Part shown: in pieces, positions 52,626-62,408 of the stretch | Layout: every line of letters begins with the position of its first letter | Position numbering within the stretch: the stretch's first letter is position 1 | DNA from: Flavobacterium sp. | GTDB taxonomy: Bacteria > Bacteroidota > Bacteroidia > Flavobacteriales > Flavobacteriaceae | DNA: 64,000 bases | Direction of reading: 5' to 3' | Assembly (NCBI RefSeq): GCF_017744675.1 | Contig: NZ_JAGIAV010000004.1 | Span: 681,415 to 745,414 of the forward strand | The notes under the pieces: generated by a model | The model's database searches: none | Told to the model about the DNA's origin: nothing | Seen by the model: only the letters and a program-made list of their open reading frames with translations | Made by a program: the position numbers and the translations under genes

Positions 52626-53510
52626 TTAAACCGCTGGCTCTTTCTTTTTAAATATTTTTTTGAAAAGGTTTACTATTGCTAAAACAATAAAACCAATGAT
52701 AAGTCCGATTGCAAACTCTTTTATAATTGAAGGAAAGTTTGGCAAAAGGTGGTGAAAGAATTCGATATTATGAACGAATAACCCGCCTGCAACCAAGATT
52801 AAGGCAATTGTACCAATAACGGTTAATGCTTTAATGACTTTTGGAAGTGCTTGAACCAATATGTTCCCAACAGTTTTTAAAAGGCTTTTTTCTTTTTTGC
52901 TATGCTTAATCATTTTGAAACCAACCTCATCCATACGAACAATAAGTGCTACAATTCCGTAAACTCCAATAGTTGCAATTACTGCAATGATAGAAACGGT
53001 AACAATTTGCGAAACTAATGGTTTTCCGATTACGGTTCCAAGCGCTATAATTACGATTTCGACAGAAAGAATAAAATCGGTTACGATTGCCGATTTTACT
53101 TTGTCTTTTTCTATAAGCAAAATTTCTTCTTCGGTAAGCACCTCATCTGTAATTCCTTCAGATTCTTCATGCGCGTGGGGCACTATAAATTCGTAGATTT
53201 TTTCGGCTCCTTCGTAAGCTAAAAACAATCCTCCCAATACCAAAATCACCATAATAGCAATTGGAAAAAAGGCACTTAATAAAAATGCAACTGGAAGAAT
53301 AATGATTTTATTTAATAACGAACCTTTACTGATTGCCCACAAAACCGGCAATTCTCTAGACGAAGCAAATCCAGACGCTTTTTCGGCATTTACTGCTAAA
53401 TCGTCGCCCAAAATTCCGGCTGTTTTTTTTGCAGCAACTTTACTCATTACTGCAACGTCATCCATAATTGCTGCGATATCATCTAATAAAGCGAAAAAAC
53501 CTGAACCCAT
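52626..53510 (-). CDS. DUF808 membrane protein (YedI-like)
   Basis: The 294-residue integral membrane protein starts MGSGFFALLDDIAAIMDDVA and has about seven hydrophobic helices, matching DUF808/YedI: VLWAISKGSLLNKIIILPVA near 80, FLAYEGAEKIYEFIVPHAH near 118, KVKSAIVTDFILSVEIVIIA near 150, VRMDEVGFKM near 210. The family is widespread in the inner membrane and of unknown function. A lysine-rich C-terminus (LFKKIFKKKEPAV) fits the positive-inside rule. Confidence 0.9.
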   Translation of the reverse strand: MGSGFFALLDDIAAIMDDVAVMSKVAAKKTAGILGDDLAVNAEKASGFASSRELPVLWAISKGSLLNKIIILPVAFLLSAFFPIAIMVILVLGGLFLAYEGAEKIYEFIVPHAHEESEGITDEVLTEEEILLIEKDKVKSAIVTDFILSVEIVIIALGTVIGKPLVSQIVTVSIIAVIATIGVYGIVALIVRMDEVGFKMIKHSKKEKSLLKTVGNILVQALPKVIKALTVIGTIALILVAGGLFVHNIEFFHHLLPNFPSIIKEFAIGLIIGFIVLAIVNLFKKIFKKKEPAV

Positions 53511-53618
53511 TTTTTTTAATTTATTTTAGTGATGCGAATCTAGACATTTTGACTTAATCTGCCCAAAAATATCGCATCTAAATTTGTGTTTTTATTCGTA
53601 ATTTTCTGTATTGCGGCC

Positions 53619-53738
53619 TTAATGGCATTGCCCTAAAAGAACCCACAAAATGATGAAAACTATGATTGTTCCAAAACAACCTCCACCTAGCTTTTTAGCA
53701 CCATATCCCGCCAGTAGTCCTCTAAATATATTATTCAT
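53619..53738 (-). CDS. 39-residue membrane peptide
   Basis: The frame MNNIFRGLLAGYGAKKLGGG, then CFGTIIVFIILWVLLGQCH, gives a Gly-rich basic N-terminal part followed by one membrane helix and a C-terminal Cys-His. It has an ATG preceded by an AT-rich leader and lies between clpB and DUF808 on the same strand. I believe similar small proteins recur in Flavobacterium genomes, but this was not checked. Possibly a membrane-stress or small-protein component; no function assigned. Confidence 0.6.
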   Translation of the reverse strand: MNNIFRGLLAGYGAKKLGGGCFGTIIVFIILWVLLGQCH

Positions 53739-53849
53739 GATTTAAAAATTTTAATTAATAATTTGCTGATTTTTATTAATTTAAAATTGATTCTTTTTTG
53801 AAGATATCATGTTATATGAATTGGATAAAAAGTTTCAGAATTGTGAGTA

Positions 53850-53886
53850 AAAAAAAAGCACCAGTTAAGAACTGATGCTTTTTTAA
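53850..53886 (-). terminator. Terminator after clpB
   Basis: AAAGCACCAGTT pairs with AACTGATGCTTT with one mismatch and a 3-base loop. On - it is followed by a T run, 20 bp after the clpB stop. Confidence 0.88.
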
Positions 53887-53905
53887 GATTAACATGAAAA
53901 AAAAA

Positions 53906-56503
53906 TTAATTAGCTGTCTGGTTTCTAAAAACCAATTTGCCATCGAAAGCATCTAACAAAATGATGCTGTCTGTTGTTATGTTTCCTGCCAAAATTTCTT
54001 TTGACAATTGATTTAAAACTTCTCTCTGCACGACACGTTTTACTGGTCTTGCACCAAACTGCGGATCATATCCTTTGTCTGATAAGTAAGCAATCGCTTC
54101 TGGAGTTGCATCCATTGTAATGCCCTGTTGTGCCAACATTTTGGTTACACCTTTTAACTGTAAGCTTACAATTCTAGAAATATTATCTGCTGTAAGAGGT
54201 GTAAACATTACGATTTCGTCGATACGGTTGATAAACTCCGGACGTACTGTTTGTTTCAATAATCCTAAAACTTCGTTTTTGGCTGCTTCTGTCGCTGCTT
54301 CTACTCCACCTTTTAGATTTTCGAATTTCTCTTGAATAATCTGGCTTCCCATATTAGAAGTCATGATGATAATCGTGTTTTTGAAATCGGCCAAACGTCC
54401 TTTATTATCTGTTAAACGTCCTTCATCCAAAACTTGCAACAAAATATTAAATGTATCCGGATGCGCTTTTTCGATCTCATCTAACAAAATCACAGAATAA
54501 GGTTTTCTACGAACCGCCTCTGTCAATTGCCCGCCTTCATCATAACCTACATATCCTGGAGGCGCACCAACTAAACGGCTAACGCTGTGACGTTCTTGGT
54601 ACTCACTCATATCGATACGAGTCATGGCATTTTCGTCATCAAAAAGATATTCGGCCAAAGCTTTTGCTAATTCGGTTTTACCAACTCCAGTTGTTCCTAA
54701 GAATAAGAAAGTACCAACAGGTTTTTTCATATCCTGCAAACCGGCACGGCTTCTACGAACTGCGTCACTTACCGCTTCTATCGCTTCTTCTTGTCCAACA
54801 ACACGTTTGTGCAATTCGTCTTCCAAATGCAATAGCTTTTCTCTTTCTGTCTGAAGCATTTTGGTTACTGGAATTCCTGTCCATTTTGCTACCACTTCTG
54901 CAATGTCTTCTCTAGTTACTTCTTCTTTGATTAAAGAATTTCCAGATTGGAATTCCTGCAATTGTTTTTGCAATGTTTCCTGACGTTCTTGCGCTTCTTT
55001 TATTTTTCCGTAACGAATCTCGGCTACTTTTCCGTAATCTCCTTCACGTTCTGCACGTTCAGCTTCATACTTAAAGTCTTCAATTTCATGTTTTACAGCT
55101 TGAATTCCATCAACAATATCTTTTTCAGATTTCCATTTAGCAAAGATTTCGTTTCGCTCTTCTTTCAGGTTGGCCAATTCCATACCCAAAATTTTAAGCT
55201 TGCTTTCTTCTTTCTCACGTTTGATGGCTTCGATCTCAATTTCCAATTGCATGATTTTACGATCCAAAACATCTAATTCTTCTGGTTTTGAATTGATTTC
55301 CATACGCAGTTTAGAAGCTGCTTCGTCCATTAAGTCAATCGCTTTATCAGGCAAGAAACGATTGGTAATATATCTTTGCGAAAGTTCAACCGCTGCAATA
55401 ATTGCCTCGTCTTTAATCTGAACTTTATGGTGCGTTTCGTATTTTTCTTTAATTCCACGAAGAATTGAAATCGCACTTTCGGTATCAGGCTCGTCGATTA
55501 GAACTTTTTGGAAACGTCTTTCTAGTGCTTTATCTTTTTCGAAATATTTTTGATACTCATCTAAAGTCGTCGCACCAATTGCTCTTAGTTCTCCACGTGC
55601 TAGAGCTGGTTTCAAGATGTTTGCCGCGTCCATTGCGCCTTCACCTCCACCCGCTCCTACAAGCGTATGAATTTCATCAATAAACAAAACGATATCACCT
55701 TCTGCAGCTGTAACTTCTTTTACAACCGATTTTAAACGCTCTTCAAATTCTCCTTTGTATTTTGCTCCCGCAATAAGAGCTCCCATATCTAGTGAGAAAA
55801 CGATTTTTTCTTTCAAGTTTTCTGGAACGTCTCCGTCTACAATTCTATGCGCCAAACCTTCTGCAATAGCTGTTTTACCAACTCCAGGCTCACCAATAAG
55901 CATTGGATTGTTTTTGGTTCTACGCGTTAAGATTTGCAGCACACGACGGATTTCTTCATCACGGCCAATAACCGGATCTAGTTTTCCTGTACGCGCTAAT
56001 TCGTTTAGGTTTTTAGCATATTTATTCAACGAATTGTATGTTTCTTCCGCCGAAGCCGAAGTTACTCTTTCGCCTTTACGCAATTCTTCTATTGCCGCTT
56101 TAAGACCTTTTCCTGTAACCCCTTGATCTTTTAAAATCTGAGAAACACGGCTTTTTGAGTCGAAAATGGCTAAAATTAAATGCTCGATCGAAACGTATTC
56201 GTCGTTCATTTTTTGTGCAATAATTTCAGCTTCGTTCAAAGCTTTATTGGCGTCTCTTGAAAGCATGATTTCGCCCCCAGAAACTTTTGGAAAACTCTGA
56301 ATTGTAGCATCTAAAAGCTGTAAAAACAACGGCACATTTACATTTAATTTTTTAAGTATAAATGGTGCTACGTTTTCATCCACTTCAAAAATAGCTTTGA
56401 AAATGTGTTCATTTTCAATTTGCTGCTGGCCATTTCGTTGTGCTATCTGTTGAGACAGCTGAATGGCTTCTTGCGATTTAATAGTAAACTTATTTATATT
56501 CAT
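53906..56503 (-). CDS. clpB: ATP-dependent disaggregase ClpB
   Basis: The 865-residue protein is a full-length HSP100 disaggregase that works with DnaK to rescue aggregated proteins in the cytoplasm. An N domain (1-145) is followed by AAA+ domain 1 with Walker [10 protein letters not shown] near 205 and [11 protein letters not shown]. The middle coiled coil (about 410-525; [20 protein letters not shown]) is present, which distinguishes ClpB from ClpA and ClpC. AAA+ domain 2 has [19 protein letters not shown] near 605, [16 protein letters not shown] and a short C-terminus. No unusual change is seen. It is transcribed alone. Confidence 0.97.
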   Translation of the reverse strand: MNINKFTIKSQEAIQLSQQIAQRNGQQQIENEHIFKAIFEVDENVAPFILKKLNVNVPLFLQLLDATIQSFPKVSGGEIMLSRDANKALNEAEIIAQKMNDEYVSIEHLILAIFDSKSRVSQILKDQGVTGKGLKAAIEELRKGERVTSASAEETYNSLNKYAKNLNELARTGKLDPVIGRDEEIRRVLQILTRRTKNNPMLIGEPGVGKTAIAEGLAHRIVDGDVPENLKEKIVFSLDMGALIAGAKYKGEFEERLKSVVKEVTAAEGDIVLFIDEIHTLVGAGGGEGAMDAANILKPALARGELRAIGATTLDEYQKYFEKDKALERRFQKVLIDEPDTESAISILRGIKEKYETHHKVQIKDEAIIAAVELSQRYITNRFLPDKAIDLMDEAASKLRMEINSKPEELDVLDRKIMQLEIEIEAIKREKEESKLKILGMELANLKEERNEIFAKWKSEKDIVDGIQAVKHEIEDFKYEAERAEREGDYGKVAEIRYGKIKEAQERQETLQKQLQEFQSGNSLIKEEVTREDIAEVVAKWTGIPVTKMLQTEREKLLHLEDELHKRVVGQEEAIEAVSDAVRRSRAGLQDMKKPVGTFLFLGTTGVGKTELAKALAEYLFDDENAMTRIDMSEYQERHSVSRLVGAPPGYVGYDEGGQLTEAVRRKPYSVILLDEIEKAHPDTFNILLQVLDEGRLTDNKGRLADFKNTIIIMTSNMGSQIIQEKFENLKGGVEAATEAAKNEVLGLLKQTVRPEFINRIDEIVMFTPLTADNISRIVSLQLKGVTKMLAQQGITMDATPEAIAYLSDKGYDPQFGARPVKRVVQREVLNQLSKEILAGNITTDSIILLDAFDGKLVFRNQTAN

Positions 56504-56706
56504 ATTTTTTCGATTTGATTGATTTAAATGTTTGAAATTTATAAGATTAAAGTTACGATTTATTGAGGTAAATTTTTAACTCAAAATAATTTAACTTTGC
56601 ATTGAAATAGACAAATTATATTCCACACTATAAAAACAGACAAAATGACGGTAAAAATTAAGTTTTTTCATTTAAACACGTCAAAAAGTCACAAACAACG
56701 CCAAAT

Positions 56707-57096
56707 ATGAGTTTTTTTAATTCAATCTTCGGAAGTTCAGAGAACTCAGAAGCACAAAAAAGTAAAGTAAACTGGACAGAATTAACTGATTTGCTTCAAT
56801 TAATGGAAATTGAAGCTATTTCTAATAAAAAACCAGTTGTAATTTTTAAACACAGCACGAGATGCAGCATTAGCCGAATGGCTTTAAAACAATTTGAAAG
56901 AGATTATGATCTTGAAGGTGAAGTTGATGCGTACTTTTTAGACTTAATCGCACACAGAGATGTTTCAAACGAAATTGCAAATAAATTTGGTGTATATCAC
57001 GAATCGCCTCAATTGATTTTAATCAAAAATGGAAAAGCAGTTTACGATGTTTCTCACAGTGATATTGATGCTGAAACGTTGAAAAGCAAAGTTTAA
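56707..57096 (+). CDS. YtxJ-type bacillithiol-system redox protein
   Basis: The 129-residue thioredoxin-fold protein has VVIFKHSTRCSISRMALKQF with the single active-site Cys53 (CSIS motif), and then FLDLIAHRDVSNEIANKFGV and SPQLILIKNGKAVYDVSHSD with the cis-Pro. This matches YtxJ, a monothiol bacilliredoxin-like protein found in organisms that make bacillithiol. It probably removes bacillithiol from, or adds it to, protein cysteines in the cytoplasm. The partner genes (bshA/B/C, bacilliredoxins) are not in the window. Confidence 0.88.
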   Translation: MSFFNSIFGSSENSEAQKSKVNWTELTDLLQLMEIEAISNKKPVVIFKHSTRCSISRMALKQFERDYDLEGEVDAYFLDLIAHRDVSNEIANKFGVYHESPQLILIKNGKAVYDVSHSDIDAETLKSKV

Positions 57097-57106
57097 TTTT
57101 TTTTGT

Positions 57107-57179
57107 GAAATGAAAAATGTGAGAAGTAATCTGATTTAAACATCTTACCTCTCACATTTCACATTTCATATTTCACAAA
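57107..57179. repeat. GTGAAATGTGAGA palindromic repeat
   Basis: TTGTGAAATGAAAAATGTGAG, AAGTAATC faces TTACCTCTCACATTTCACAT, TTCATATTTCAC. The inverted repeat lies between the convergent ytxJ and DUF2157 genes and ends 2 bp before the latter's stop. Confidence 0.8.
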
Positions 57180-57181
57180 TA

Positions 57182-58348
57182 TTAAAAGCTTCCTTCAGAA
57201 CCGCCACCGCTGAAACCGCCACCGCCAAACTCCATTGGAGACGCTTGCGGTTTTACTTCCGGTTTCATTCCAAAAGTTGAAGCAACTACTAACGCTTCTG
57301 CATTTAAAATCGCATCTGAATGACTGATTCTATCCGGTTTAAAGGTTAAACCGCTTTCTTTTTCTTTTAATTTTCTAATTGAAAAATAAGCAATTGCAAA
57401 TAAGATTGCTCCACCAAGAGTAAGCGCAACTTCTACCGGTAAAACAGAATGATAAAATCGAATGGTATAAATTGAAAATGCAATTGCCAAAAAGCTAATC
57501 CAAAGCATTAATCTATCTTTTGTTTTTAAAGCCTGAACCAAATAATAAATGGGCACTATCAAAGTAAATGCATAAAAGAAAAATGCAAACGGAATATCGG
57601 TTCCTGGTTTTATATCTGCTCCTAAAAGCGCCACTGAAAGCTCTCTGACCACTAAATAATTGCAAGAAAGATAAAACAGAATCAAACAAAAACTATTTGC
57701 CAATAATAGTCCGTTGTAATAATAATTTTCAGTTAAACGATTTATTGCTTTTTTAGTCAAAAAGTATAAAACTCCAGCAAAAATCATTGCTGTAAAAGGC
57801 AAAATAGCTTTTCCGATATCGCCAAACTCAAACATTCCGTAAAACAAAAAAGCAGTTGTCGAAATACAAAATACGAGCATTGACAATACATGCAAATACC
57901 TTAAAAATATAAATAACGAAGCGATTGAAACAAAAAGTGCAATAATCATTTCGTAACCTTCTGTAGTTATTGCAATGGCAATTCCGACATTTAACAGTGC
58001 TCCTAAAATAAAAGCATCGTCGAGTCCGTGGTTATGATAATTTTGGGTTGCTAACATTTCTGTTCCAATAAATCCTATAATAGCAAAAAGATAACAGCAG
58101 ATTTGAAAATAGGTATGCTCTGATTGCAAACCAAAAATTGAAATTGCACCACAAATAGAACTAAATAACATTGAACCAAGCAAAAAGAATCCAATTCTAA
58201 CCAAAATATTGTTTTGGCTTTTTAAAACCGGTAATTCTTTCTCTATAAACTTTTTTTGGTCTTTGCTAATAAAACCTCCATTGTACAATGTACCCGCTTC
58301 ATCAATTAAAGCTTCATTGTCTAACATTTTTTTATCGTATGCTATCAT
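57182..58348 (-). CDS. Multi-pass membrane protein with Gly-rich tail (DUF2157-like partner)
   Basis: The 388-residue protein has an N-terminal helical segment of about 45 residues (LYNGGFISKDQKKFIEKELP), about ten hydrophobic helices, and a hydrophilic C-terminus ending in a glycine/serine run (FGGGGFSGGGSEGSF). The N-terminal segment resembles that of DUF2157 proteins. The start overlaps the stop of the upstream DUF2157 gene by 4 bp, so they form an operon and probably a membrane complex. GGGGFSGGG tails also occur in TPM-domain/YgcG-like proteins. Function unknown. Confidence 0.75.
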   Translation of the reverse strand: MIAYDKKMLDNEALIDEAGTLYNGGFISKDQKKFIEKELPVLKSQNNILVRIGFFLLGSMLFSSICGAISIFGLQSEHTYFQICCYLFAIIGFIGTEMLATQNYHNHGLDDAFILGALLNVGIAIAITTEGYEMIIALFVSIASLFIFLRYLHVLSMLVFCISTTAFLFYGMFEFGDIGKAILPFTAMIFAGVLYFLTKKAINRLTENYYYNGLLLANSFCLILFYLSCNYLVVRELSVALLGADIKPGTDIPFAFFFYAFTLIVPIYYLVQALKTKDRLMLWISFLAIAFSIYTIRFYHSVLPVEVALTLGGAILFAIAYFSIRKLKEKESGLTFKPDRISHSDAILNAEALVVASTFGMKPEVKPQASPMEFGGGGFSGGGSEGSF

Positions 58349-59343
58349 TCTGAAATTTCTTTATGGAAGTTTTTAATTAGTTTAATAAAAATCACAATCG
58401 AAACAATGAAATAGGCCGGCAGTAGAATAAAAAACAATTCCCAAATATCAGAGAAATCAACATGTTCAAAAATTCTAAACAAAAAGATATTGCCTCCAAT
58501 ATAACCGTAGACAATCATAAATACATACAACGACATGGCTTTGTACTTATAGCTGGCTTTGTAAAAATAATAGGTTGAACCTGCTAGAATTAAAGTAAAT
58601 AGCATCCAAGTTAACGGATCGTAATTGGTCATATTTGCAATTGACGCAATACTAATAATATGCAATGCGAAAGTGAGAAAAATTAAAGAAAAATGTGTTT
58701 TTAGTGCAATACGACTGCTATAAACTGTCCATAAAATTAGCAAACCACCCAGAATAACCGCCGAATAACTCAAACTCTGACTAGCATAAAAATCATTACT
58801 GCTTAACAAATCCTGCGGTGTGACCGAAATACCAATATAAGCCGCAAGACCAGTAACCGCAATTGTTAAAACGCTTCGATTATCAAAATAATAGGCGCAG
58901 AAGAAACTCACTATCGTGGGAACTAAAGTTGCCAATCCATAATGTTCACCAAAAGGTTTGTATTGAAATTGCAGATATCCGATAAAAATACAAGTGAGAA
59001 TATTGCCTGCCAAAACCAGATAATCTAAAACGGGATGTTCAAAAGTAGTTTCTTCCTTCTGAAAACCTTTAGAATGCTTAAAACAATAGAAAAAGCAAAC
59101 TGCAATAACGATCAAAAGCAAAGACAATATAGCAATATGCCCTATTGAATCAATGTTTTCGTAAATCAAAATTCCGATTCCCGAAGTAAATAAAAGTACT
59201 GACAGATATAGAAAAAGCTTTAATTCTGCGTTTATTGAAAAAATATTTAAGCTTCGATATGCTTTAATTTCATCAAACTGATTTTCAGTTATTAAACCTT
59301 TCTCAAATAAATCTAAAGTAGATTGTTCATTCAATTTTTTCAT
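58345..59343 (-). CDS. DUF2157 membrane protein
   Basis: The 332-residue protein begins with a short amphipathic segment (LNEQSTLDLFEKGLITENQF, DEIKAYRSLN) and then about ten membrane helices. This is the DUF2157 layout. The family has no known function. The gene is first in a two-gene unit; its stop codon overlaps the start of the second gene (ATGA arrangement). The two N-terminal segments resemble each other, which suggests that both proteins contact the same partner or each other. Confidence 0.8.
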   Translation of the reverse strand: MKKLNEQSTLDLFEKGLITENQFDEIKAYRSLNIFSINAELKLFLYLSVLLFTSGIGILIYENIDSIGHIAILSLLLIVIAVCFFYCFKHSKGFQKEETTFEHPVLDYLVLAGNILTCIFIGYLQFQYKPFGEHYGLATLVPTIVSFFCAYYFDNRSVLTIAVTGLAAYIGISVTPQDLLSSNDFYASQSLSYSAVILGGLLILWTVYSSRIALKTHFSLIFLTFALHIISIASIANMTNYDPLTWMLFTLILAGSTYYFYKASYKYKAMSLYVFMIVYGYIGGNIFLFRIFEHVDFSDIWELFFILLPAYFIVSIVIFIKLIKNFHKEISE

Positions 59344-59522
59344 TACAATTTAGACTAGATAAATCAAATATATGTATTTAGCATGAATTTTCTCCTTTTT
59401 AGATTCAAAACCTTTTCATCTTCACAAATAATCTAGAACTGGCTTCTGAATTTATTAGTGTAAAAACAACACTTACAGTTCTTGAAATCAAAACTTTATA
59501 GCTAAAAAATTGCCAAATTAAT

Positions 59523-59565
59523 TTGAAATTATTTTTATTCTTTTACATTTGTGCAATCGATTACA
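59523..59565 (+). promoter_or_regulatory. Pectate lyase promoter with LacI-type operator
   Basis: TTG (59523-59525), 18 bp, TACATTTG (59544-59551) is a close consensus match. Directly after it, TGCAATCGATTACA (59552-59565) is a near-perfect 14-bp palindrome (one mismatched pair), of the kind bound by LacI/GalR-family repressors. It would cover the transcription start. The rest of the 255-bp gap 59344-59598 shows nothing else. Confidence 0.7.
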
Positions 59566-59598
59566 TTTACTATTGAAACCACAAAAAACCACACTTAA

Positions 59599-60918
59599 AT
59601 GAAAACAAAACTTATCTTACTGGCATTGCTTCTGCCTTTCTCCTTTTTGTTTGCACAAAATTATTATATGAGCGCTCCAGAAGGATTTGGAGCTGCAGCA
59701 ACTGGAGGCGGAAACGCCACTCCTGTAACTGTTACTACTCTAACTGATTTAACTGCCAAATTAAAATTAACTACTCCGCAGGTTATTTTGGTTTCTGGAA
59801 CTATAAATTGCACTTATACAAGTTTGCTGGTTACTGACAAAACTATTATTGGACTTCCTGGTGCGCGATTGGTAAACCTCGATCAAACTGCAGCTGGTTC
59901 AGGAATTTTAAGTTTAAAACCTGGATCTAACAATATTATTATACGAAACTTAATTTTTGAAGGACCTGGCGCCTATGATGTTGACGGACGTGATAATCTT
60001 ACTTCGGAAGCAACAAATATCTGGGTCGACCATTGTGAGTTTCAAGACGGAATGGATGGCAATTTTGACAACAAAGGTGCTGCTGATAACGTTACGGTTT
60101 CTTGGTGTAAATTTACATATCTAAAAGCTCCAAAACCTGGCGGATCTGGCGGAGCCGATGATCACCGTTTCTCTGATTTAGTTGGTTCTTCTAAAACCGA
60201 CGCCCCCTCTGATGGTCATTATAGCATTACTTTTAAAAATTGCTATTGGGCAGAAGGATGCAAAGAAAGAATGCCAAGGGCTAGAAATGCCGAACTTCAT
60301 ATTTTAAACTGCTATTATAACACTTCTGTTTCGGGTTCGCTTGCTATTGGTTTAGGCGGAGGAATTAACAATACGACCTGTTATGTAGAAGGAACTGATT
60401 TTGCTAAAATTGGAACCGCTTTTAAAAATTATATAAGCACTGACGGTGGCACAATCGGAATTGCTTTTACCAATTGTTTGAATGCGCCTGCAGATTCTGG
60501 AACTACGGTAGCAAAGCCTTCTTATCCCTACAGTATTTTGCCAATTGGAAATGTGGCAGGATTTGTTTCAAACGCTACTTGCGGAGCTGGAGCGACGCTT
60601 CAGGTTACGGCTCAAGGTGTTGTATCTACCAGCTGCAATAATTTAGGATTGAATGATAATGTCAAAAACAATTTAGAATTGAAATATTACCCATCTGTTA
60701 TTAATCGTCTTTTGAATATTGACTTTTCAAGTTCTGATAATGGTTTAGCTAAAGTAGATTTGTTTGCTACAAATGGATCAAAAGTATATTCTAATGCTAA
60801 AAATGTTACTCCAGACGAAAAACTAGAATTAAATGTTGGAAATCTTTCGAAAGGTATTTACATCTGTAAAGTTCAGATAGAAAACAGAAGCAAAACTTTT
60901 AAACTAGTAAAAAACTAA
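59599..60918 (+). CDS. T9SS-secreted pectate lyase (PL1 family)
   Basis: The 439-residue protein has a signal peptide (LLALLLPFSFLFAQ) and a right-handed beta-helix of polysaccharide lyase family 1: SAPEGFGAAATGGGNATPVT near 25, NNIIIRNLIFEGPGAYDVDG near 115, NIWVDHCEFQDGMDGNFDNK near 140 (calcium and substrate Asp), and CKERMPRARNAELHILNCYY near 215 with the catalytic Arg. A C-terminal tail (about 355-439; LKYYPSVINRLLNIDFSSS and GIYICKVQIENRSKTFKLVK) is a type A T9SS sorting domain. It should cleave pectin/polygalacturonate outside the cell. No SusC/D genes or other pectinases are adjacent. Confidence 0.9.
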   Translation: MKTKLILLALLLPFSFLFAQNYYMSAPEGFGAAATGGGNATPVTVTTLTDLTAKLKLTTPQVILVSGTINCTYTSLLVTDKTIIGLPGARLVNLDQTAAGSGILSLKPGSNNIIIRNLIFEGPGAYDVDGRDNLTSEATNIWVDHCEFQDGMDGNFDNKGAADNVTVSWCKFTYLKAPKPGGSGGADDHRFSDLVGSSKTDAPSDGHYSITFKNCYWAEGCKERMPRARNAELHILNCYYNTSVSGSLAIGLGGGINNTTCYVEGTDFAKIGTAFKNYISTDGGTIGIAFTNCLNAPADSGTTVAKPSYPYSILPIGNVAGFVSNATCGAGATLQVTAQGVVSTSCNNLGLNDNVKNNLELKYYPSVINRLLNIDFSSSDNGLAKVDLFATNGSKVYSNAKNVTPDEKLELNVGNLSKGIYICKVQIENRSKTFKLVKN

Positions 60919-60929
60919 ATTTACTCCAT

Positions 60930-60964
60930 AAAAAAGGTCATTGATTTCAATGACCTTTTACTTT
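60930..60964 (+). terminator. Terminator after the pectate lyase gene
   Basis: AAAAGGTCATTG (60932-60943) pairs with CAATGACCTTTT (60948-60959) with a 4-base loop. A short T-rich tail follows. Confidence 0.88.
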
Positions 60965-60996
60965 TTACAGTTCACTTTTCACATCTTACTAAAAGA

Positions 60997-62277
60997 TTAG
61001 AAAGCGGCTTTCATTTTATCCTTAATCGCATCAAGGCATAAATTATTAATACTTCCTTCGTGCGTATGTTTCGTTTCTGTTGGAGATTTGTACGTTCCTG
61101 CTTCTAATTGTTCTGCAACAGCTTTGTAAGCATCTCTAAACGGCATTCCTGCGACAACCATTTCGTTTAAAGTATCAACCGTAAACAAGTAATCGTATTT
61201 TTTATCTTCTAAAATATGATCTTTTACTGTGATATCCTTTATGGAGAAAATTGCAATGTCCAGACAAGCTTTCAAGTTTTGAATCGCTGGAAATAACCCT
61301 TCTTTTAAAAGCTGTAAATCTCTGTGATAACCGCTTGGAAGATTATTTGTAATTAAAGTGATTTCGTAAGGAAGCGCCTGAATCTTATTGCATTTTCCTC
61401 TGATTAATTCGAAAACATCTGGGTTTTTCTTATGAGGCATGATGCTCGAACCTGTTGTAAGATGTGCTGGAAGTCCGATAAAATCGAAGTTCTGGCTCAT
61501 ATACAAACAAACATCCATTGCAAATTTTGACAATGTTCCTGCAACGCTTGTCATCGCAAAAGCAACTGTTTTTTCTGCTTTTCCACGGCTCATTTGCGCT
61601 GCAACGGCATTGTATTTTAGAGTTTCGAAACCTAATTCTTGAGTGGTAAAAGTTCTGTTGATTGGAAACGAACTTCCGTAACCAGCTGCAGAACCTAACG
61701 GATTCTGATCTACAATTTTTGAAGCTGCGTTTAGCATTGTAATATCATCAATCAGACTTTCTGCATATGCCGAAAACCACATTCCGAAAGAAGATGGCAT
61801 TGCGATTTGCAAATGCGTATAACCCGGCAATAGTACATTTTGATGCTTTTCTGCCGATTCCATCAACAAATCAAAAAGTGTTTTTACTTGTTCTTTTATT
61901 GCTTTTAATTCGTCTTTTAGATACAAATGAACATCAACTAAAACCTGATCATTACGAGAACGCGCCGTATGGATTTTCTTCCCGGCATCGCCCAATTTTA
62001 CCGTCAATAAATATTCGATTTTAGAGTGAACGTCTTCAAAACTGTCTTCGATTTCGAAATTTCCTACTACGATATCCGCAATGATTTCGTTTAATGCGTC
62101 AACCAAAGAAGTTGTTTCTTCTGAAGTCAACAAACCAATTTGCCCTAGCATTTTAGCGTGCGCGATTGAACCTAAAGCATCGTATTTTGCTAAAACCAAA
62201 TCTAGTTCACGGTCGTTTCCAACTGTAAATTGCTCGATTTGTTTATCTGTTGGTATTCCTTTTTCCCAAAGTTTCAT
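60997..62277 (-). CDS. argH: Argininosuccinate lyase
   Basis: The 426-residue enzyme of the fumarase/aspartase superfamily carries out the last step of arginine synthesis (argininosuccinate to arginine and fumarate). Motifs: EDSFEDVHSKIEYLLTVKLG near 83, KKIHTARSRNDQVLVDVHLY near 105, LLPGYTHLQIAMPSSFGMWF near 150 and the signature TTGSSIMPHKKNPDVFELIR near 272 with the catalytic Ser near 277. The N-terminus is shorter than in many ArgH. The start MKLWEKGIPTDKQ at 62277 is preferred; an ATG 30 bp upstream lies in repeat sequence. It is the last gene of the leftward arg group. Confidence 0.95.
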   Translation of the reverse strand: MKLWEKGIPTDKQIEQFTVGNDRELDLVLAKYDALGSIAHAKMLGQIGLLTSEETTSLVDALNEIIADIVVGNFEIEDSFEDVHSKIEYLLTVKLGDAGKKIHTARSRNDQVLVDVHLYLKDELKAIKEQVKTLFDLLMESAEKHQNVLLPGYTHLQIAMPSSFGMWFSAYAESLIDDITMLNAASKIVDQNPLGSAAGYGSSFPINRTFTTQELGFETLKYNAVAAQMSRGKAEKTVAFAMTSVAGTLSKFAMDVCLYMSQNFDFIGLPAHLTTGSSIMPHKKNPDVFELIRGKCNKIQALPYEITLITNNLPSGYHRDLQLLKEGLFPAIQNLKACLDIAIFSIKDITVKDHILEDKKYDYLFTVDTLNEMVVAGMPFRDAYKAVAEQLEAGTYKSPTETKHTHEGSINNLCLDAIKDKMKAAF

Positions 62278-62287
62278 AGGTTGTGTT

Positions 62288-62402
62288 TTTTTTCGCCACG
62301 CATTCACGAATTACTTTTTTCAAATCTTTGCGATTATTTTTTCGAATTGATTCGAATTAATATTCGTTTGTAAAAAACAATTCGTGAATTCGTGGCGGTT
62401 TT
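62288..62402. repeat. GAATTCGTGGC-class palindromic repeat
   Basis: TTTTCGCCACGCATTCACGAATTA faces AACAATTCGTGAATTCGTGGCGG, with TCGAATTGATTCGAATTAATATTCG inside. It lies between the argE-like and argH genes and ends about 7 bp from the argE-like stop. Confidence 0.85.
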
Positions 62403-62408
62403 ATTTTC

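Noticed and set aside
52348..52629. 93-codon + frame
   Set aside because: It runs through the structured RNA candidate and its peptide derives from that motif; no start or promoter support.
54947..55276. Antisense frames over clpB
   Set aside because: They are shadows of clpB codon bias; clpB is intact and fully supported.
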